A stretch of 64,000 bases of DNA from Trichobilharzia szidati (lineage: Eukaryota; Platyhelminthes; Trematoda; Strigeidida; Schistosomatidae), in the NCBI GenBank assembly GCA_944472155.2, contig OX235273.1:84562793-84626792 (forward strand), in the 5' to 3' direction. How positions within the stretch are numbered: the stretch's first letter is position 1; each line of letters begins with the position of its first letter. The translations under genes were made by a program, and so were the position numbers. Below the pieces are notes generated by a model, which was given only the letters and a program-made list of their open reading frames with translations, searched no databases and was not told where the DNA came from. Below are positions 42,201 through 57,200 of the stretch, in pieces.

Positions 42201-45200
42201 GATTTAGTCTTTTACTTGGACAAGGTTGATTTGTAGTGTCTGATGATTTGAAGAAATCTCTGATGTTGCGCTTATTGAGTACTCTTCTGATGTCGTCGGA
42301 CGTTTCTGATCTACATGGAATGATAACTGAGTCTGATTCTGTGTTGAAAAATTTTTCGAAGAGAAGACAGTGAGTTCAACAAGGATACTCTTGAAATAGC
42401 CTGATACGACGACACAAAGCTTGTTCTTAATTTTGTCTTAAAATGCCAAAAGCTTTCTACAGTTGTCTTCATAATTTCCAATGCAAGCCAATTATTTTAA
42501 ATTGGTAATATTTTTACTGTCAAAGCAGTTTTTAAAACCTAACTATTTCACTGAAGGGAATCTTCTTTAATTTGCCAGGATAGTTATCTTAATAAGTTGG
42601 TTGGTTTGAACAAACCAACACTTGAATACTAATGGATACTTTTGTGGAAAACGGATGTCCTCTAAGGTTCTCAAACCGGTATGGAAGTCAGTTAGTCTCA
42701 AAACCTACAATCTATTCTGTCCCTAAGAACGATGTTTTCATCAAATTACCATACAGTGAGGAATTAAATAGCAGAATTTTGAGACAGAGACTAAACTCGG
42801 TCATCCACAGAATCTATTATGCAGCTCGGTCTATAATTATTGGAAAAGCCAAAAATATGCTCCACTACAAACCTTAAGAGTGCACAAGTGACTATGTCAA
42901 ATCCCACACTATGTACCAATTTACGTGAGTGTGTGTGTGGACAAACATGCATAGGGAGGAGTAATCGCACTTTGCCTGTGAGGCTGGGAGAGCCAATTCT
43001 AAAATGATCGGAAAGACAGATGAACTTTGGAAAATCGATAGGCGCAGGTGGCAGACTACCAGCTTCGTCTATAGCTAAACACCTCATTGATATGGACCAT
43101 AAGATAAGGTTATCTATAAAAATGAACAAGGGCGCTTACTGAAATACGCTGAGGCGTTGGCTATTCATAAACTTAATTCCTCCTCTGTGTACAAAACCAA
43201 CTTTTTATTACTCTTAACCTACCTTGGTAATTCTTATCTGACTGGGTAATGAAAACTTAGTGTTAATTATTCTTATTATTCTTAAATCCTTTTTGTCATT
43301 CTGTTTACTTTAATTGGCCTTCATTTTTTACATAAATTGACTTGACAAGTAAAATGTGTCATAAGACTGTCCGAAACGTATTGTGCAAATACATCACATT
43401 TTTCGGATAATCTTCGTCTTCTAATAACACAATCCAAACTTATAAAAAGGGACTAACTGTTTTAAATCTTTGAAAAGTAAGATTTTTTCTTGGAGAATTT
43501 TCTTAAAAACGATGAGCATTAAACAGTTTGCATCTGATGATAATTCTAGTATACGTTTAGTGTTTTCATCCTAGAATTTTACCAGGAACTCACAAGTTAG
43601 CATGTGTTACTGATTTTCAGTTGCAGTTAAAATCAAAAAAATCCCCAAAGATATAATAAAAGTGAAAATATTATGATGGGAACAATTTGGTGGATGGTGA
43701 GTAGCAGTGAAATCCAGGATGCGGTTTTTCTCTTGTTTGAGACTGGTCATCTGAATTTACCTGTTTTTCCCAGTAAGTCATGGTGTTCATATTGAGACTC
43801 GAACCCACTTACAATATCATTTTAAACGCCAAAGGGTTATCCACCAGACTACCTGGGTCAAGACAGACGCCCTTTTGTGCAACAGGCATCAGTTATTATT
43901 TAAGTCAGCTTTGATTTTCTCGTTGATTGACTGGACCGAAGTGTTCGGCCTCTGTTGGTTAGTCGGCTCCTATTGTGGATGATTCGGGGATGCCTGACGA
44001 CGAAGTCGAAATAAATTGGTTGATGATGACTTAACTCAGACATCACACTCGGAGGTGGTATGTTACAAGAGGTCGGATATTTCAGTCCAGTCAATCAATG
44101 AGAAAATCAAAAGTGACCTAAAGACAAATAATTATAATAAGAAGTTTTAAATTTCTTAGGACTAAGTGATAAAAAGATTTTTGACTGTACAAATATGATG
44201 TGATAGTTTATAATAAGTTCATATATAGAAGTATCCAAGTCAGACCAGCTAAATCTAGCCATCTTACTTAGATTCTCATTTCATCACATTTGAGTTATTC
44301 AATGGATACAACAAGAGACAAATTCATGGGTTCAGTGCACATCACCTACCATGAATCACTATAACTTATAAATAAATTCCTATACTCTTCCACTAAAAAA
44401 CAATGTACGCTAAATATTAAGTAATAGTTTTCACGTAGGTGATGACAGTCGGTAAACTGTCCTTACTTTGGGCATTCTCATTCTGAAGGATTAAGTAATC
44501 TGCAAATCTTACACTGATTAAGAGAATTCGTACACACATATAGTTCACTCTGATGTCAGGCACAAAGAAAGGCTTTGAGAATTATATATTTGATTTTATC
44601 AAACAATATTGTAGACAAAACACTCACATACGAAACCTCTTTATATATATAGCCAGCTCAGTAACACAAAAGCTGCACTTGTTGCCAACGCGTGCTATTC
44701 AGTAAATAACTTGAACATTCTTACTTTTTCCATGGATATTTATGAACTTCTGTAGCTGTCCACTAACATCTTAGTTAACTGAATGTTGTCGTTTCTATCT
44801 GAGTATCCCAAAATGCCGTATTCTTCTCTGATATTCTACTGTTTATCGTGAAAATGATTACTTAGTCTCTTTTAAATAAAAGGTATATAATGCAAACTTT
44901 TTAAAGGTGAACATATGATGCATTTTCATTAAATTGTAAATCTCTTTATCAATCTTTTTTCTATGTATTTAATTAAAATGAATATCATTTTGGTGGTGCT
45001 ATAAACTTGCAGGTTGAGTAGTTCTACCTGAGTAAAGACACGTGATAATTATTTGATGAAATTTTCTAAAAAAAAAGACACCGTCATAAAACTGTGTTGC
45101 TTGAAAATGCTTAGGATTCTAGTCCCACAAATACATAATACAATTATCTCAATAAATGATATAAACAAATTTCAATGTAAAATATTTTACGTTTCACATG

Positions 45201-48200
45201 CTTTCTAATTAAAATGTTCCTTCTGAAATTTACCTCTTTTCTAATTTGTATTGTCCATGCTGAATGATTGTAAACATAATATCGCATATCATGAGGGAGT
45301 GCATTTGAATTTCTTCTACCAGTCTGACTTTCAATAGCTCCTGGTGATGCATGTGAAAGTCGACTGTCCTGAATAATATCACCTGGTGATTTTGATCGTG
45401 GAAATCCGATGGTACTCGTAGGTGTATTAGAGGCAGGTGAAGAATGGAACTGACTAAAGTTTTTGTCCTTATCAATACTTCTCCTTCTCATCGATGAATG
45501 GGATCGAATGCTTTCAGCAAATCGTTTAGACGCCATTGAACGAACTGCTTTAAACCAATCAGCTTGTGAATTAGAACGACGATAATTATTGGACGAATTT
45601 GGAACCGATTTTTTCATATGACCATTGTATGAATGAGTCTACAAAAACAATTGAAGTAAATGACTGTAATGCTGTTTAGTAATCCTTAAATATACATTGG
45701 CGTTTATCTTCATTCAGATAAATATTAAATTTCTGTCCCTTCAACTCATGTATCCCGAAATTGCCTACCTGTAACTATTCCATTCCTTACTTCAGCATCA
45801 GTCAGTAAGGTACAATTGCTTCATAGATCGATGTACTTGTATAATTTTGATTCCAATGACAGTTATACACACTAAGTAAAGACCTACACTCATTGTAATG
45901 CGGCTGTGAATTATGCGAATTCCCAGGAGAAATTAGTAAGGAACGACATTCAGCTGGTTGTCGTTCCGAGTAAGAAACCAAATACCCATACAAAACATTT
46001 GTCACAATGAATTGAAGGCAGAAAAATTCTGATTTTCACTGTTTACCATACACCTCAAATACTTTTGGTAGCATATGGAACTAAAGTGGTCTCACTGAAA
46101 TTAAAAGTTCAGTCATACTGGTATACATGCGTACTAGATGACAAAGAAGCAGTTCCCTTTGAAACATTTCATGAAACGTTCGCTAACAAATAGCATTCTT
46201 CCATTGATAGTGACATGAAATATAGATGACAGTCATAATAAAAGGGTGATTAACTCTTGAAACCTCAAGATTAAGATGAAATATAACTTCAAGTGTATGA
46301 AGACGTGGATGGCACACGAATGGCGAAAAAAGGAATTCTAGGAGAAATACCACTGTCTCATATGTTTCAACGTTTTCCACCATCCATCATTTTCATTAAT
46401 TTGTAATTTCCATGCTTCGTATATCCTTCACTGTTCTAGCGCTATTCCACCCTCCAATCATGCCATCTTTGTCATATCTTATCCTCCCTCTCCTACATAG
46501 ACACTTCTCTACCATCTTTAACTCTAATCACACCATGTCATTATTATAACTAATTGTTACTTTAAAATCAACAAATTTATAACATGATTTATCTCATCCT
46601 AATAACAATGTAAATTTTCCTAGAATTGAAGAAGAAAACTGTAGATGTACTCCGACAACCAGGCTACTAGATAGAAAGGTATTTTAGAATGTACGTTCTA
46701 TGATTAAACATAACAAATTTCAGCCGCCAAATTTCATATTTACGAAATTATTCAAATATATTTTGACTATAGTTAATTCGCCTAATCTCTATCTTGCATG
46801 GTTTTCGTAGATGCATAATTACTGAATACAAAGGATAAAAATAAAACACTTGGAATAAATTAATAGAATGGAAATCCCATAAATTATGCCTTACTGTAGT
46901 TTTAATTCCGTGTATTGAATCCGCTAATTTTCGATAATTTTGATTTGTATGCTTCTTCACTCTGGGTGGTGAATTTTCCACAGGTATTGAATCACCATTT
47001 CTGAAATACAGTATAAAATAAGATAATAGAAATGTTAGAACATTCAATTCTGAAATCTGTTACGGAATTTACTAAACAAAATATATGGAGCTAATTTACA
47101 GATATGTTTGTGCGATTTTAAGCCTTAGAATCCAGCAGTAAAACAAATGTTATGCATTGTTTGAAAGAAAGCCAATGAAGACTTAGTGTGGCGAGTGCTA
47201 CTGATAAGATTTATCAATAATATGTAAAGAGACGTTCATCGGCATAAAAACATCAAATAGCAAGGGGATACATTTGATTTCAGAGAAGGAAAATGATACA
47301 GCGTTGCGGAGATGCAAAGGAGACGTGAAAGGAACACAAAGAAACACAACTTTAAGTCCAGAAATGTTTTACAACTGCTTACTCACACACACAGACACAC
47401 TCTGTTTAAGGTGTTTAACAAAGGTAGACCAATATTTTTAAGTCCGAGGTCAAATTTTAATCACAGCTCATAAAATTTTGTTTATTATACTTGTTGATAC
47501 TCATTGAATGTCTTATGATTGGACAAAGTTTTTAAAAACAAGTGATGTTCCTTTTTATATATAAACCTCTGTTATGTTAATTTCGATTAATTTCCCTGAA
47601 GAAGTTCGGACCAGATTACCGAACGAAACGTTGGAATTACTCATTTCAATCTCGCTGAGATTTTACAAATATAATCTTTTACAAATGTCTACTTCTCACT
47701 TGGCGCCCAAATATTTTAGAACTATTCTGTCAAATCTTGACGACAGTTCATTTGAACCATAGATTACTTGACTAAGGTGTTTGAGATACTAAGAATCAAT
47801 GGTCAGAGAACTTTGGCGACGTGTTTGTCAGTAGCGCGAATGCATTAACACCTTGAGGGCATACAGTTTCTGAAAATCTTCACAAATTTTCATTTAATTA
47901 TTCTGTTTCCCTAACATCTAATGTAATTTCACTACATTTCTTTTATCCATTTTTATGACCTTTCTTAGAACGCAGGAACTTCAGTGGGTGCCTTTTCTTT
48001 GAACAGTTCTACGTTGACAAGTAGGTCAGTCAGTTTAGTATTGTGTGAGGTATTACAGCTTGTTGTCTAAAAAGAGTAGCTGGATAACCAGTGAAAATAT
48101 GCTATATATGAAATTAAAGAAACCTAAAACGTGGGAAGTTGACTAATACGTAATATTAAATATCGATCGTACTATAACACATATCTACAGAAGTTGCAGT

Positions 48201-51200
48201 ATTCTGATCTAATGGCATGAGACAAAAGTATTGTCTACAAAGTGTACTGATTTCAGAAGCACATGTAACTTGCTTGTAGGCATAGGCCTTAAGGACACAT
48301 GGTCTGACCCTAAAGCTGTTATCATTTCTTGATGAAATCTACTGTGAGTTTAGTAATCAGTCAAATGAATCGCATAACTTTGTCAACACTTAATTCTGGT
48401 AGATTCTGAGAATTTGTTACATAACAATCACAATAATAGGCAAGGTTATGCAATATAGAAAATATGAATATGCTGGTTACACTTTTTTGGAGACATTTCG
48501 AAGTGTGAAAACGGAAAGATCACAGGGGTGAACATAAGAATTAACGTCAGCGTTTGTTCAGAATGATGAAAGTGATAAGAAATTATCAAGAACTCATTAT
48601 TTTTCCCAAAAAAGTGGTGAAACAAAAGAAAAGTTGTTAAAATACCTGTTGTAATAATTATTATTCAATGAATTTTTGCTTTCTTTAGGTCTTGTATAAG
48701 TTGGCAGGACTTGATGCAGCAGTATATTGTTCAAATGTGACCATTCTTTAGGCAGTTCCTGCTGACTAAATATATCCAAAACATAAAAGTAACCAGGCAC
48801 ATCTAATACCTTCGATGCATAATTCAGACTAATTGTCCAACCTTCATAGATCTGAGTTGAATACGTTCTGTAATTTTTTTCAAAAAAAGAAAGAAAAATA
48901 GAAAATAATATTTCTTTAAGACTATCATCAAATGAATACTCTGATGTGCGAATGGGTAGTATGAAAAAGTCTATTCATGAGATTCCTCTTGTTTTCTGCA
49001 TTCAAATATTTTACATATGTTAATAAAAGTTGGATTAAATCAAATATAAATGACAATATATAGGAGACCTATATTTGCTTTCAATATTATCATAGATAAC
49101 TAGATGTATTATTTTTTTTATTCCTTTAGGTTCCCAGTGGAACATAGGGCTTCAAGCTAGAGGCTTGAAGTTTCTGTAGCATTGTTTATTTTTACAGGAT
49201 GCAGTTGATAGCCTCATGCCCAACCTTCCCTCTTTGCCAGCTTTATTTCTGGATTAGCGAGGTAAAGGACTGCGTCGGCCGGGGATCGAACCTCAGACCA
49301 TGTGCATGGTCGACGAGCGTACTAACTGCTGTGCCACCGACGCACTGGTGTCGCTGCCAGGATACCAGATGTAATATACTTTAGATAATTTCGACTGTAG
49401 ACTGTATACACTATCAGGATATATATCTCATGAGCTGATTAACTCAACGTCTCTAGTGTGAATTCGGTTGAGATGTATTCAACTTTATTTCACTAGTTAT
49501 TATCTTATCAAATTGCATTCTTTCACGAAAACATATAGTTTTAAGTGCAAGTCTTTCACTATGAGAAACATCTCAATGACTCTATTAAACTGGCACTATT
49601 TACAAACGCTTTGGGATGCAGTTATGAAGGCTTAGTTAAGCAGTGGCGTGCATACAATTAGTTACTAACTAGTGTTCAATCAAAGTATATGCAGTTCAAT
49701 TCATTATTTCTATGCAATATTGATTAATACCTACCAAACTTGATTCATCGATCTATTGTTATAATTCTAAAGTGGTTTGTTAGGTAGTAAGTTCGTAATT
49801 CAGTATGAAGCCGTCAGACCACTGAACAGTATATGTGTTGTAAAGTGTATGAGTGAAATTTCACACTGAAAACACTCCTATATATAAGAGGGATAAATGA
49901 GAAAGGTTATTACTATCCTATTTGAAAACACTAGTTTGGAAAATGCCGCTGACACGTACACTTAAGCAGGAAGTATTGTAACGTTCTTAGCAAATTTACT
50001 AAAGCCGTTGATCAGGTGGTGAGTGCTTAAACCACAAACAAAGACTGTGGATATATCAGTAATACGAAAAAGAAAGATAACAGAGAAACTAATGTTTGTA
50101 AAATTTAACTACAATAGGAATAGGAATAATTTTGGTGTTACGTAACAAGCTGTACCATCTAATTAATACGCTGCTGAATAAGACGGTCATTCCGCTATTT
50201 GTCCTGTTCTAATTCTCATGAAAATATAGTAAAACGTCTGTGTTCTGTTTAGAATGCTACATTGAAAACGATAGAGTCATTGTATGTAAAAATAAACTCC
50301 CTATTTAGGCATTTAGAAAATAGGATTGAGAGAAGAAATGTTTACTTTTCAACCAAATCCTCATCTATAACTCTAGTCTAATATATGTATAGTTTTCAAT
50401 AGAATACAAAACATTTTCCAACCTAGTGATAATAAGTTTGTTAACAATAATTAGTCCGAATAAATACACCTCTAGAAGGTGATAGTCAAGCAAATTAACA
50501 CAACAATTAAAGGGTGGAAATAATTGCGAAATTAAACAAGTGGATTGCATAATGTATGGCTTTGGAAAAATAGGGAGCAACTAAGAAGTAAATGTGTGTT
50601 TAAATCGATTATGTAATATACAACTAAAGGTGAGGTAGTCGAACTAATAAAATAATTAGGAAAATAATAACTTGTAAAAGACTTAAATAGAGGCAAAAAC
50701 TATCAGTTTTCTGCATTCAGGTAATGATGATCAAGGTAAGGAAAGTAACTGCACAAATTTCTTCTGAACACACAGGTCTGGCGTCTTCAGGTGTATTTTC
50801 GAAGAGTGTACTTACTGTTCTACAATCAATCTTCGAATATTTTGCAATGAGTCTGTCGACATTTTTCGAAACAACATGTCAACTTCAGCAATAAACATCT
50901 CAATACTGAACAATATTACAGTTCACCCTGTTAAGACTGCCATTATCTATGTCAATTTTCCAAGTTAACGCAATCCATTCAAAGTGAATTCTATCAGTAG
51001 ACGTGCTCACCAGTTAGTCAAGTCAAACAAAACATTTTATGGAATACACCACTATTATACCGTTTCATCGGTACCAAAGTTATTTCGATTAATATATGGA
51101 AAAATCAATAATTGAATTAACACATCTCTGTGCTCACCTGTAAGCTAAAGCCATGCCAGCTACTGTTTCAGCCCGTGTAAAACTATTAAGATGGAAAATT

Positions 51201-54200
51201 GACAATATACCTGTAAGAAGAAAGTTAACAATAGATGAAGACTGAATTTTAAAAAATGAGAGTTCACGCAATTATACTCTTTTAAATACACAATTTATTG
51301 AAAAATTAAAAAGAGAGTCGTAAGAAAAGATAAAATTTAGGTATGTTGAAAAATTAAAATATCTGACAATTAGCATTTATTCTGATCAGTAGTTTAATTA
51401 TGTTCTCTGTTTGCCACCTAATCACAAACTCTCCCATTTATTGGCGTATCCGGCATTGATGAAGGGAAAACGATGATATTTACTACACGTCTAACTGGAC
51501 CGACGTGAAGAACCTAGAAGACCTGGATTTCGCGGATGATTTATGTCCGATGTCACACAAAATCGAAGACTTACAAGCGAAAACCGACAAACTGGTCGAA
51601 GAAGCAGCCAGAGAAGGCAGGACTCCAGGTGAACATAGACAAGACGGAGGTTATGAAAATAACCAACCAACAACAACAACAACAGCAACATCCACTGCCA
51701 ATCACCATCAACGGGCGGGATTTGAAGGAGGTTACTTCATTCAATTATCTAGGGAGCATTGTCTCAATTACAGGAGGAACGGACGAGGATTTCACATCGA
51801 GAATCGGAAAGGCGAGAAACACATTCATCAACCTGAAACCAATCTGGAAATCTTCGTCACTCAGCCTGCATCAACAACAAAGTGATTCGGATTTTCAATA
51901 CAAACGTCAAGTCAGTCAGTTCTTCTATACAGATCAGAAACTTGGCCAGTGTGTCACAAAGAATATTTCCAACAGCCTGTTGCAGACCTTTATCAACAAC
52001 TGTCTTCGTCGCTCTATACTGAAGATCAGATGGCCGGAAAGAACAAGAACCAACAAGAAACTATGGGAACAAACAAAACAAGAACCAATCGCCCAACAAA
52101 TATGCAGGAGAAAGTGGAGATGGATTGGACACTCGGTGAGGAGGCCGCTGGGTGACATCGCGCATCAGGCCAGTGTTCGAGTGGAACCCGAAAGGGAAGT
52201 GGCGAGTGGGACGTCCAAAGGTGACATGGAGGAGATCGTGTGAAGAGGAGTTGAAACAGTATGGACTAACATGGATGCAGAAGACAGAAGCGAGTGGAGA
52301 CGTGCAGTTGAAGCCCTATGTTCCACTACGAACCCAAGGGAACAATAAACAATAATAATAATTACTGTCAGACAACAAGTTCATATCGAGTCTATAAAAT
52401 AAAGTAAGATAGAGTAATGAATATACATACAATCTTCTAAAAATATAAGAAGATACTGTTTCTCACTTCCTTAATAAGAACAATTTATTCATCGAACTAA
52501 GTAGACTGTATAACTGCATACAAGGTACATTTATTTCACAGAAACAGTCATACAGCATTAAAAACTGGATTATTTCTTTTTTTTTATTTTTGTTTACAGC
52601 TTGATGCCATACCGTATTTTCAGTACAAGTATGGAATTTTCAGCATGGATATCGGTAGCCCAAATTTTGCAGGCCGACCATAGATATCGGGTGTGCGTCG
52701 GCAGGGGATCGAACCCCGGACCATGTGCATGGTTGGCGAGAGTCCTAACCACTGTGCCACCGACGTTTCGAACGCAATCTGTTGCTCATCTATATGAAAT
52801 AGCCACATTCAATTTCATTGCTTGATAATTCTCTGCATTACTAAATTTTTGCTAATAATCAATAAACGATTTTCAACGACAAATTACAATAATTAATTCA
52901 AAACTAATTAACGTTTTCACACTTATTTTGTACATACATTACCACAGTGAATCTCCTAATTACTTACCATCAGGAAATGTCAATTTAATTCCCATGTGAG
53001 TTCCAGTGTAATTGATACGCCACTCTAACAGAGAAGGTGGATACAAACGAATAATGGAAGGTTCCAGTACAACACGGTCTTCACATAATTGGGCTGATCT
53101 TGGAGGTGCATGTTCTCTAATAAAACTATAAACAGAAAAGAAGTGAATTGGGTAAAAACGAATTTAGAAACAATAATTTTTAGAGAAGAAGCATTTGATG
53201 AAGGGAAAAAGGGAAAATCGAAACAAAATTAGGAAGAAGTATATGTTGCATTTGATTTTCACTTCTTGCTACCTGAATGCTGACGTTAATCAAAATAAAA
53301 GTATGTGAAACTCAATTGCGTAAGTCAATCAGTTGTGTATTGTAGTAGTGCTTTTCACAGTTTACTCTGGTCTGTAGAGAAATATGAAATAAAGATGGCA
53401 TTTACCAGGCCTAAAAGACATTACCAGAATATAGTGTGGTGAGAGCTATCTGCTAGCCAAAATTGGTAGACAGCAATTGACGTCGATGTTTAGGTCCCAA
53501 ATCATGGTCATGAGAAAAAAAATAAAGACTAATTCGACAACCAGTAACAGCAGACTTTGCGTGGGCGGATACGATTAGCAGATATATGGTCTGACCTTCA
53601 GAGAAACGGCCACAAGAGATGACAGATTAACTTTCAGCGAGAAAACAACCAATCAGAAGACGCTGTTTCTCTGATAATAATAACGAATAATAATGTACAT
53701 AAAAATAGATAAATATCTGTTGATTTTCTCAATAAACGTTCTGTTGCCTGTCCCTTGTCTTCTGTCGGTACAATATTTCTCTAGGTTGAAGAAACGCATA
53801 AAGATTCTGACTTTTTCAAAAATTGACATTCTCACCTCAAATATACTTAATGAATACATCTAATTGTTTCGGTCTAAAAAAATAAGGCACTATAAGATAG
53901 GACACACTTGGTTTTCCACCAAAAAGCTAAAGAAAGCAAAAGTCTTTTAAATAAAATCATACCGGACTATGGTTGGTGTAAGCGTTTGCGACAATTGACC
54001 ACAAGTAAGCATTCCTGCAATATGCATCCAAAGGCGTCTATAAGCACGACGTTGTATATCAGCCTGAGAAACTGATGATTTGACAATCACTGGACTATTT
54101 GGTTTTGATGAGAAATATCCTGGATATTTAGTCTCTGGATTAAATTCACTTGGTTCATCTTCGGCATCTGATGTAATTAAATCTCCAGCTGAATCAGGCC

Positions 54201-57200
54201 AATTTAATGTCATACTCAACAACTGAATAAGATATTCCTTTTGAAGAGATTTCTGACAAAGAGCCTGAATGTTGGAAGGAAAAATGCCACTGTGTTACTT
54301 TTATCAGGGAGGTTTTAAAAAACTGAATGTATGTGCAGATACTGCTAATAGGTTTAATTGCAAAACACGTTCATAATAATCAGAGTGAAGTTTACCAATT
54401 CAAACCTTCATAAAATTTATAAGACAGAAAATCAGCTAACGTAACTCAATTCAGGATATTTAACTGTTAGCGATGCGCGCACATAACCCTATTGCAGAAT
54501 GAGTTGACAACTTTGGGGTTATGAAGTGAGCTCGTCAATACTGACCTTAATAGATAAATACTGAAATATCTTAAACTATGACAAAAGAGATATACAGTTC
54601 ATCTTAGATTTCAATGGTCGTCTAACCGATATCAGTGCATGACAAATTATACCTCGTTATCTTGAAAATATTTACTGCATGGATGTCCTAAAACTGCAAC
54701 GAAAAGTCATGTCCAGTGGGATCTACCATGTCAAGGTAACGTGGTTACTAATCCAAGGTGTTGATCGGGTTGACATAACTATAATTCACAGATCAGTGAA
54801 TTCCGACAGAAATGGCTGAATGTTCAACGAGACTGGTCTCGTAACCTTAGGGTCCCGAGTTCGATCCATGATGGGGTTGTGGGTGTGCAATGCTCAACGC
54901 TCTCAAACTGAAAAGAAACAGCTGTCTAGTGCTTTCAGGACTTTAATGCTGTCTAACTCATGTTGGCTCGTTTCCGAAATCCACATCCAAATCAATCCGA
55001 ATTCCTACAAAAGCCCATAATCTAGATTTTCTATTATTTGCAGCTGGCAGTTCACAAAAAATACATTAATGCAGATGAAATGAAAGTCAAAGCAATTGTA
55101 TAAAGACTGAGACAAATAGTTCTCAAACATTTGTTTTAAGTAAAAAATAATATGACAAACTGAGTATATTACTTTCCCCACCATAAAAGAAAAAATATGT
55201 TCTGAAAGAAACTGTGGGTAAGTCTATGTAAAACGAATTACCCTCACTGTCAGGTACATTATTCAAGGAGTTTACGTTTGAATTTCTTACTTTATTCTCT
55301 GAACTGTGCTTGTTTTCCTATCGTCAGTGGTGTGCACAAAGTGACTTTTAACATTTCTTATAAACCCTACATCATCAAAAGGTCTATTCACACATATTAA
55401 AGATTTTGGCGAATGAGATTCCAGGTTTGATTACGAGCTGACTTCACTTATAAAATCACCGAAAACCAGGGAGTATTAACTGAAGTTGTGCCTCGGTGGC
55501 ACAGCGGTTAGGACGCTCGCCGACCATGCACATGGTCCGAGGTTCGATGCCCGGCCGACTCACTCCTTTACCTCGCTAAGCCAGTAATAAAGGTGGTGAA
55601 GAGGAAAGGTTCGGCATGAGGCTAGCAACCGCATCCTGTAAAAATAAACAATGCTACAGAAACTTCAAGCCTCTAGCTTGAAGCCCTGTGTTCCACTGTG
55701 GAGAAAATAAAAGATGCACTCAATGCAGAATTTTCCCTCAACGAGAACAAGCTGGACTCAGGAAAGGTAAATCGTACGCTTGTTAAACTGCAACTCTACG
55801 CATCGTCATCACAGAACGAAGCATAGATTGGCAGTCAAACCTCTACCTCAACTTCATAAATTTCGAAAAGGCCTCCGACAGACAGCATTGAGCGAGAAAT
55901 AATTTAGAAACTACTTCAACACTACGGCGTACCTCAAGTCTTTATCAACCTCATTCAACAGCTATATGACAATACCACATGTCAGGTGATCCACAACGGG
56001 AAACTCAGCAAGGCATTAGAAGTGAATACAGAAGTAAAACTGGAGCGGCCTGTTATTACCGATGATATTCCTAATTGTGGTGGACTGGATTATGCGTCAG
56101 ACTGTAGGCAGCAAGAAAACATAATGTTGGGCCAATAAGAAAACTCCAGAAGATCTGTATTTTACAGATGATTTATGTTTAATTTCACACAAACTCGCAG
56201 ACTTGCAGGCGAAAACGAACAAACTGACTGAAAAAGCTGGCTGGAAGCGAAGACAGGACTACAGACGAACAATCAGAAGCTGAGGTGATGACGGTAACCA
56301 ACGAACAACAACAACAAGCACCAATCACCATCAACGAGAGAAATTTGAAAGGGGTTACTTCCTTCACTTATCCAGGCAGTCAGCATTGTTTCAACCACAG
56401 CCAGCGGAACGGATGAAGATGTCAAAGCTGACCAGCATCGGAAAGGCAAGATAAGCCTTCATCAACCTGAAACCAGTTTGGAAATCTTCTGCATTCCGCC
56501 TCAGCATAAACAACAAGATCCGGAATTTCAACACAAATGTCAAGTCAGTCAGTCACTGCTTCTATACGGGTCAGAAACTTGCACTGCGCTCGTGTCACGA
56601 AAACCACATCCAACAAGTTACACACTTTTATCAACAACTGCCACCTTCGCTGGCTCCATACTGAAGATCAAATGTAAGACCAGAGAGAATTAGCGACAAG
56701 AAACTCTGCAGTGGAACAAAAACAAACCAAGAGCCGATTGCTGAACAAATATGAATGAGATCGGACATACATTGAGGAAACCGTCCAATGACATCGCGCA
56801 CAATGCAGGCCATTGCTTGAGTGTAATCCCAGTGGGAAGCGACGAGTGAGTCGTCCATGTGTAACACGGAAAAGATCTTGAGAGAAGGAGATGAGAGATT
56901 ATGGGCAATCATGGACCCAGCTGAAGAGGACAGCAGAGAAAAATGAAAGAATGTGGAGATGTGTTGTTGAAGCCCTATGTTCCCCTCGGAACCCAATGGA
57001 ATAATCATAACAACAAATTCCCCAGAAAGAAGTTACTTAATTTGAACTTACAAAATTAAGACAACAATCAACCAAATATCTGTGTTCTCAAATTGATTTT
57101 ACATAAACCATCAGTGAACTGTCTCATTCTACTGTGCATAATTTCTCTTCATTATTCATCTGTACATCAATGAGAATTATGTAAATCTGAATGTATCAAT

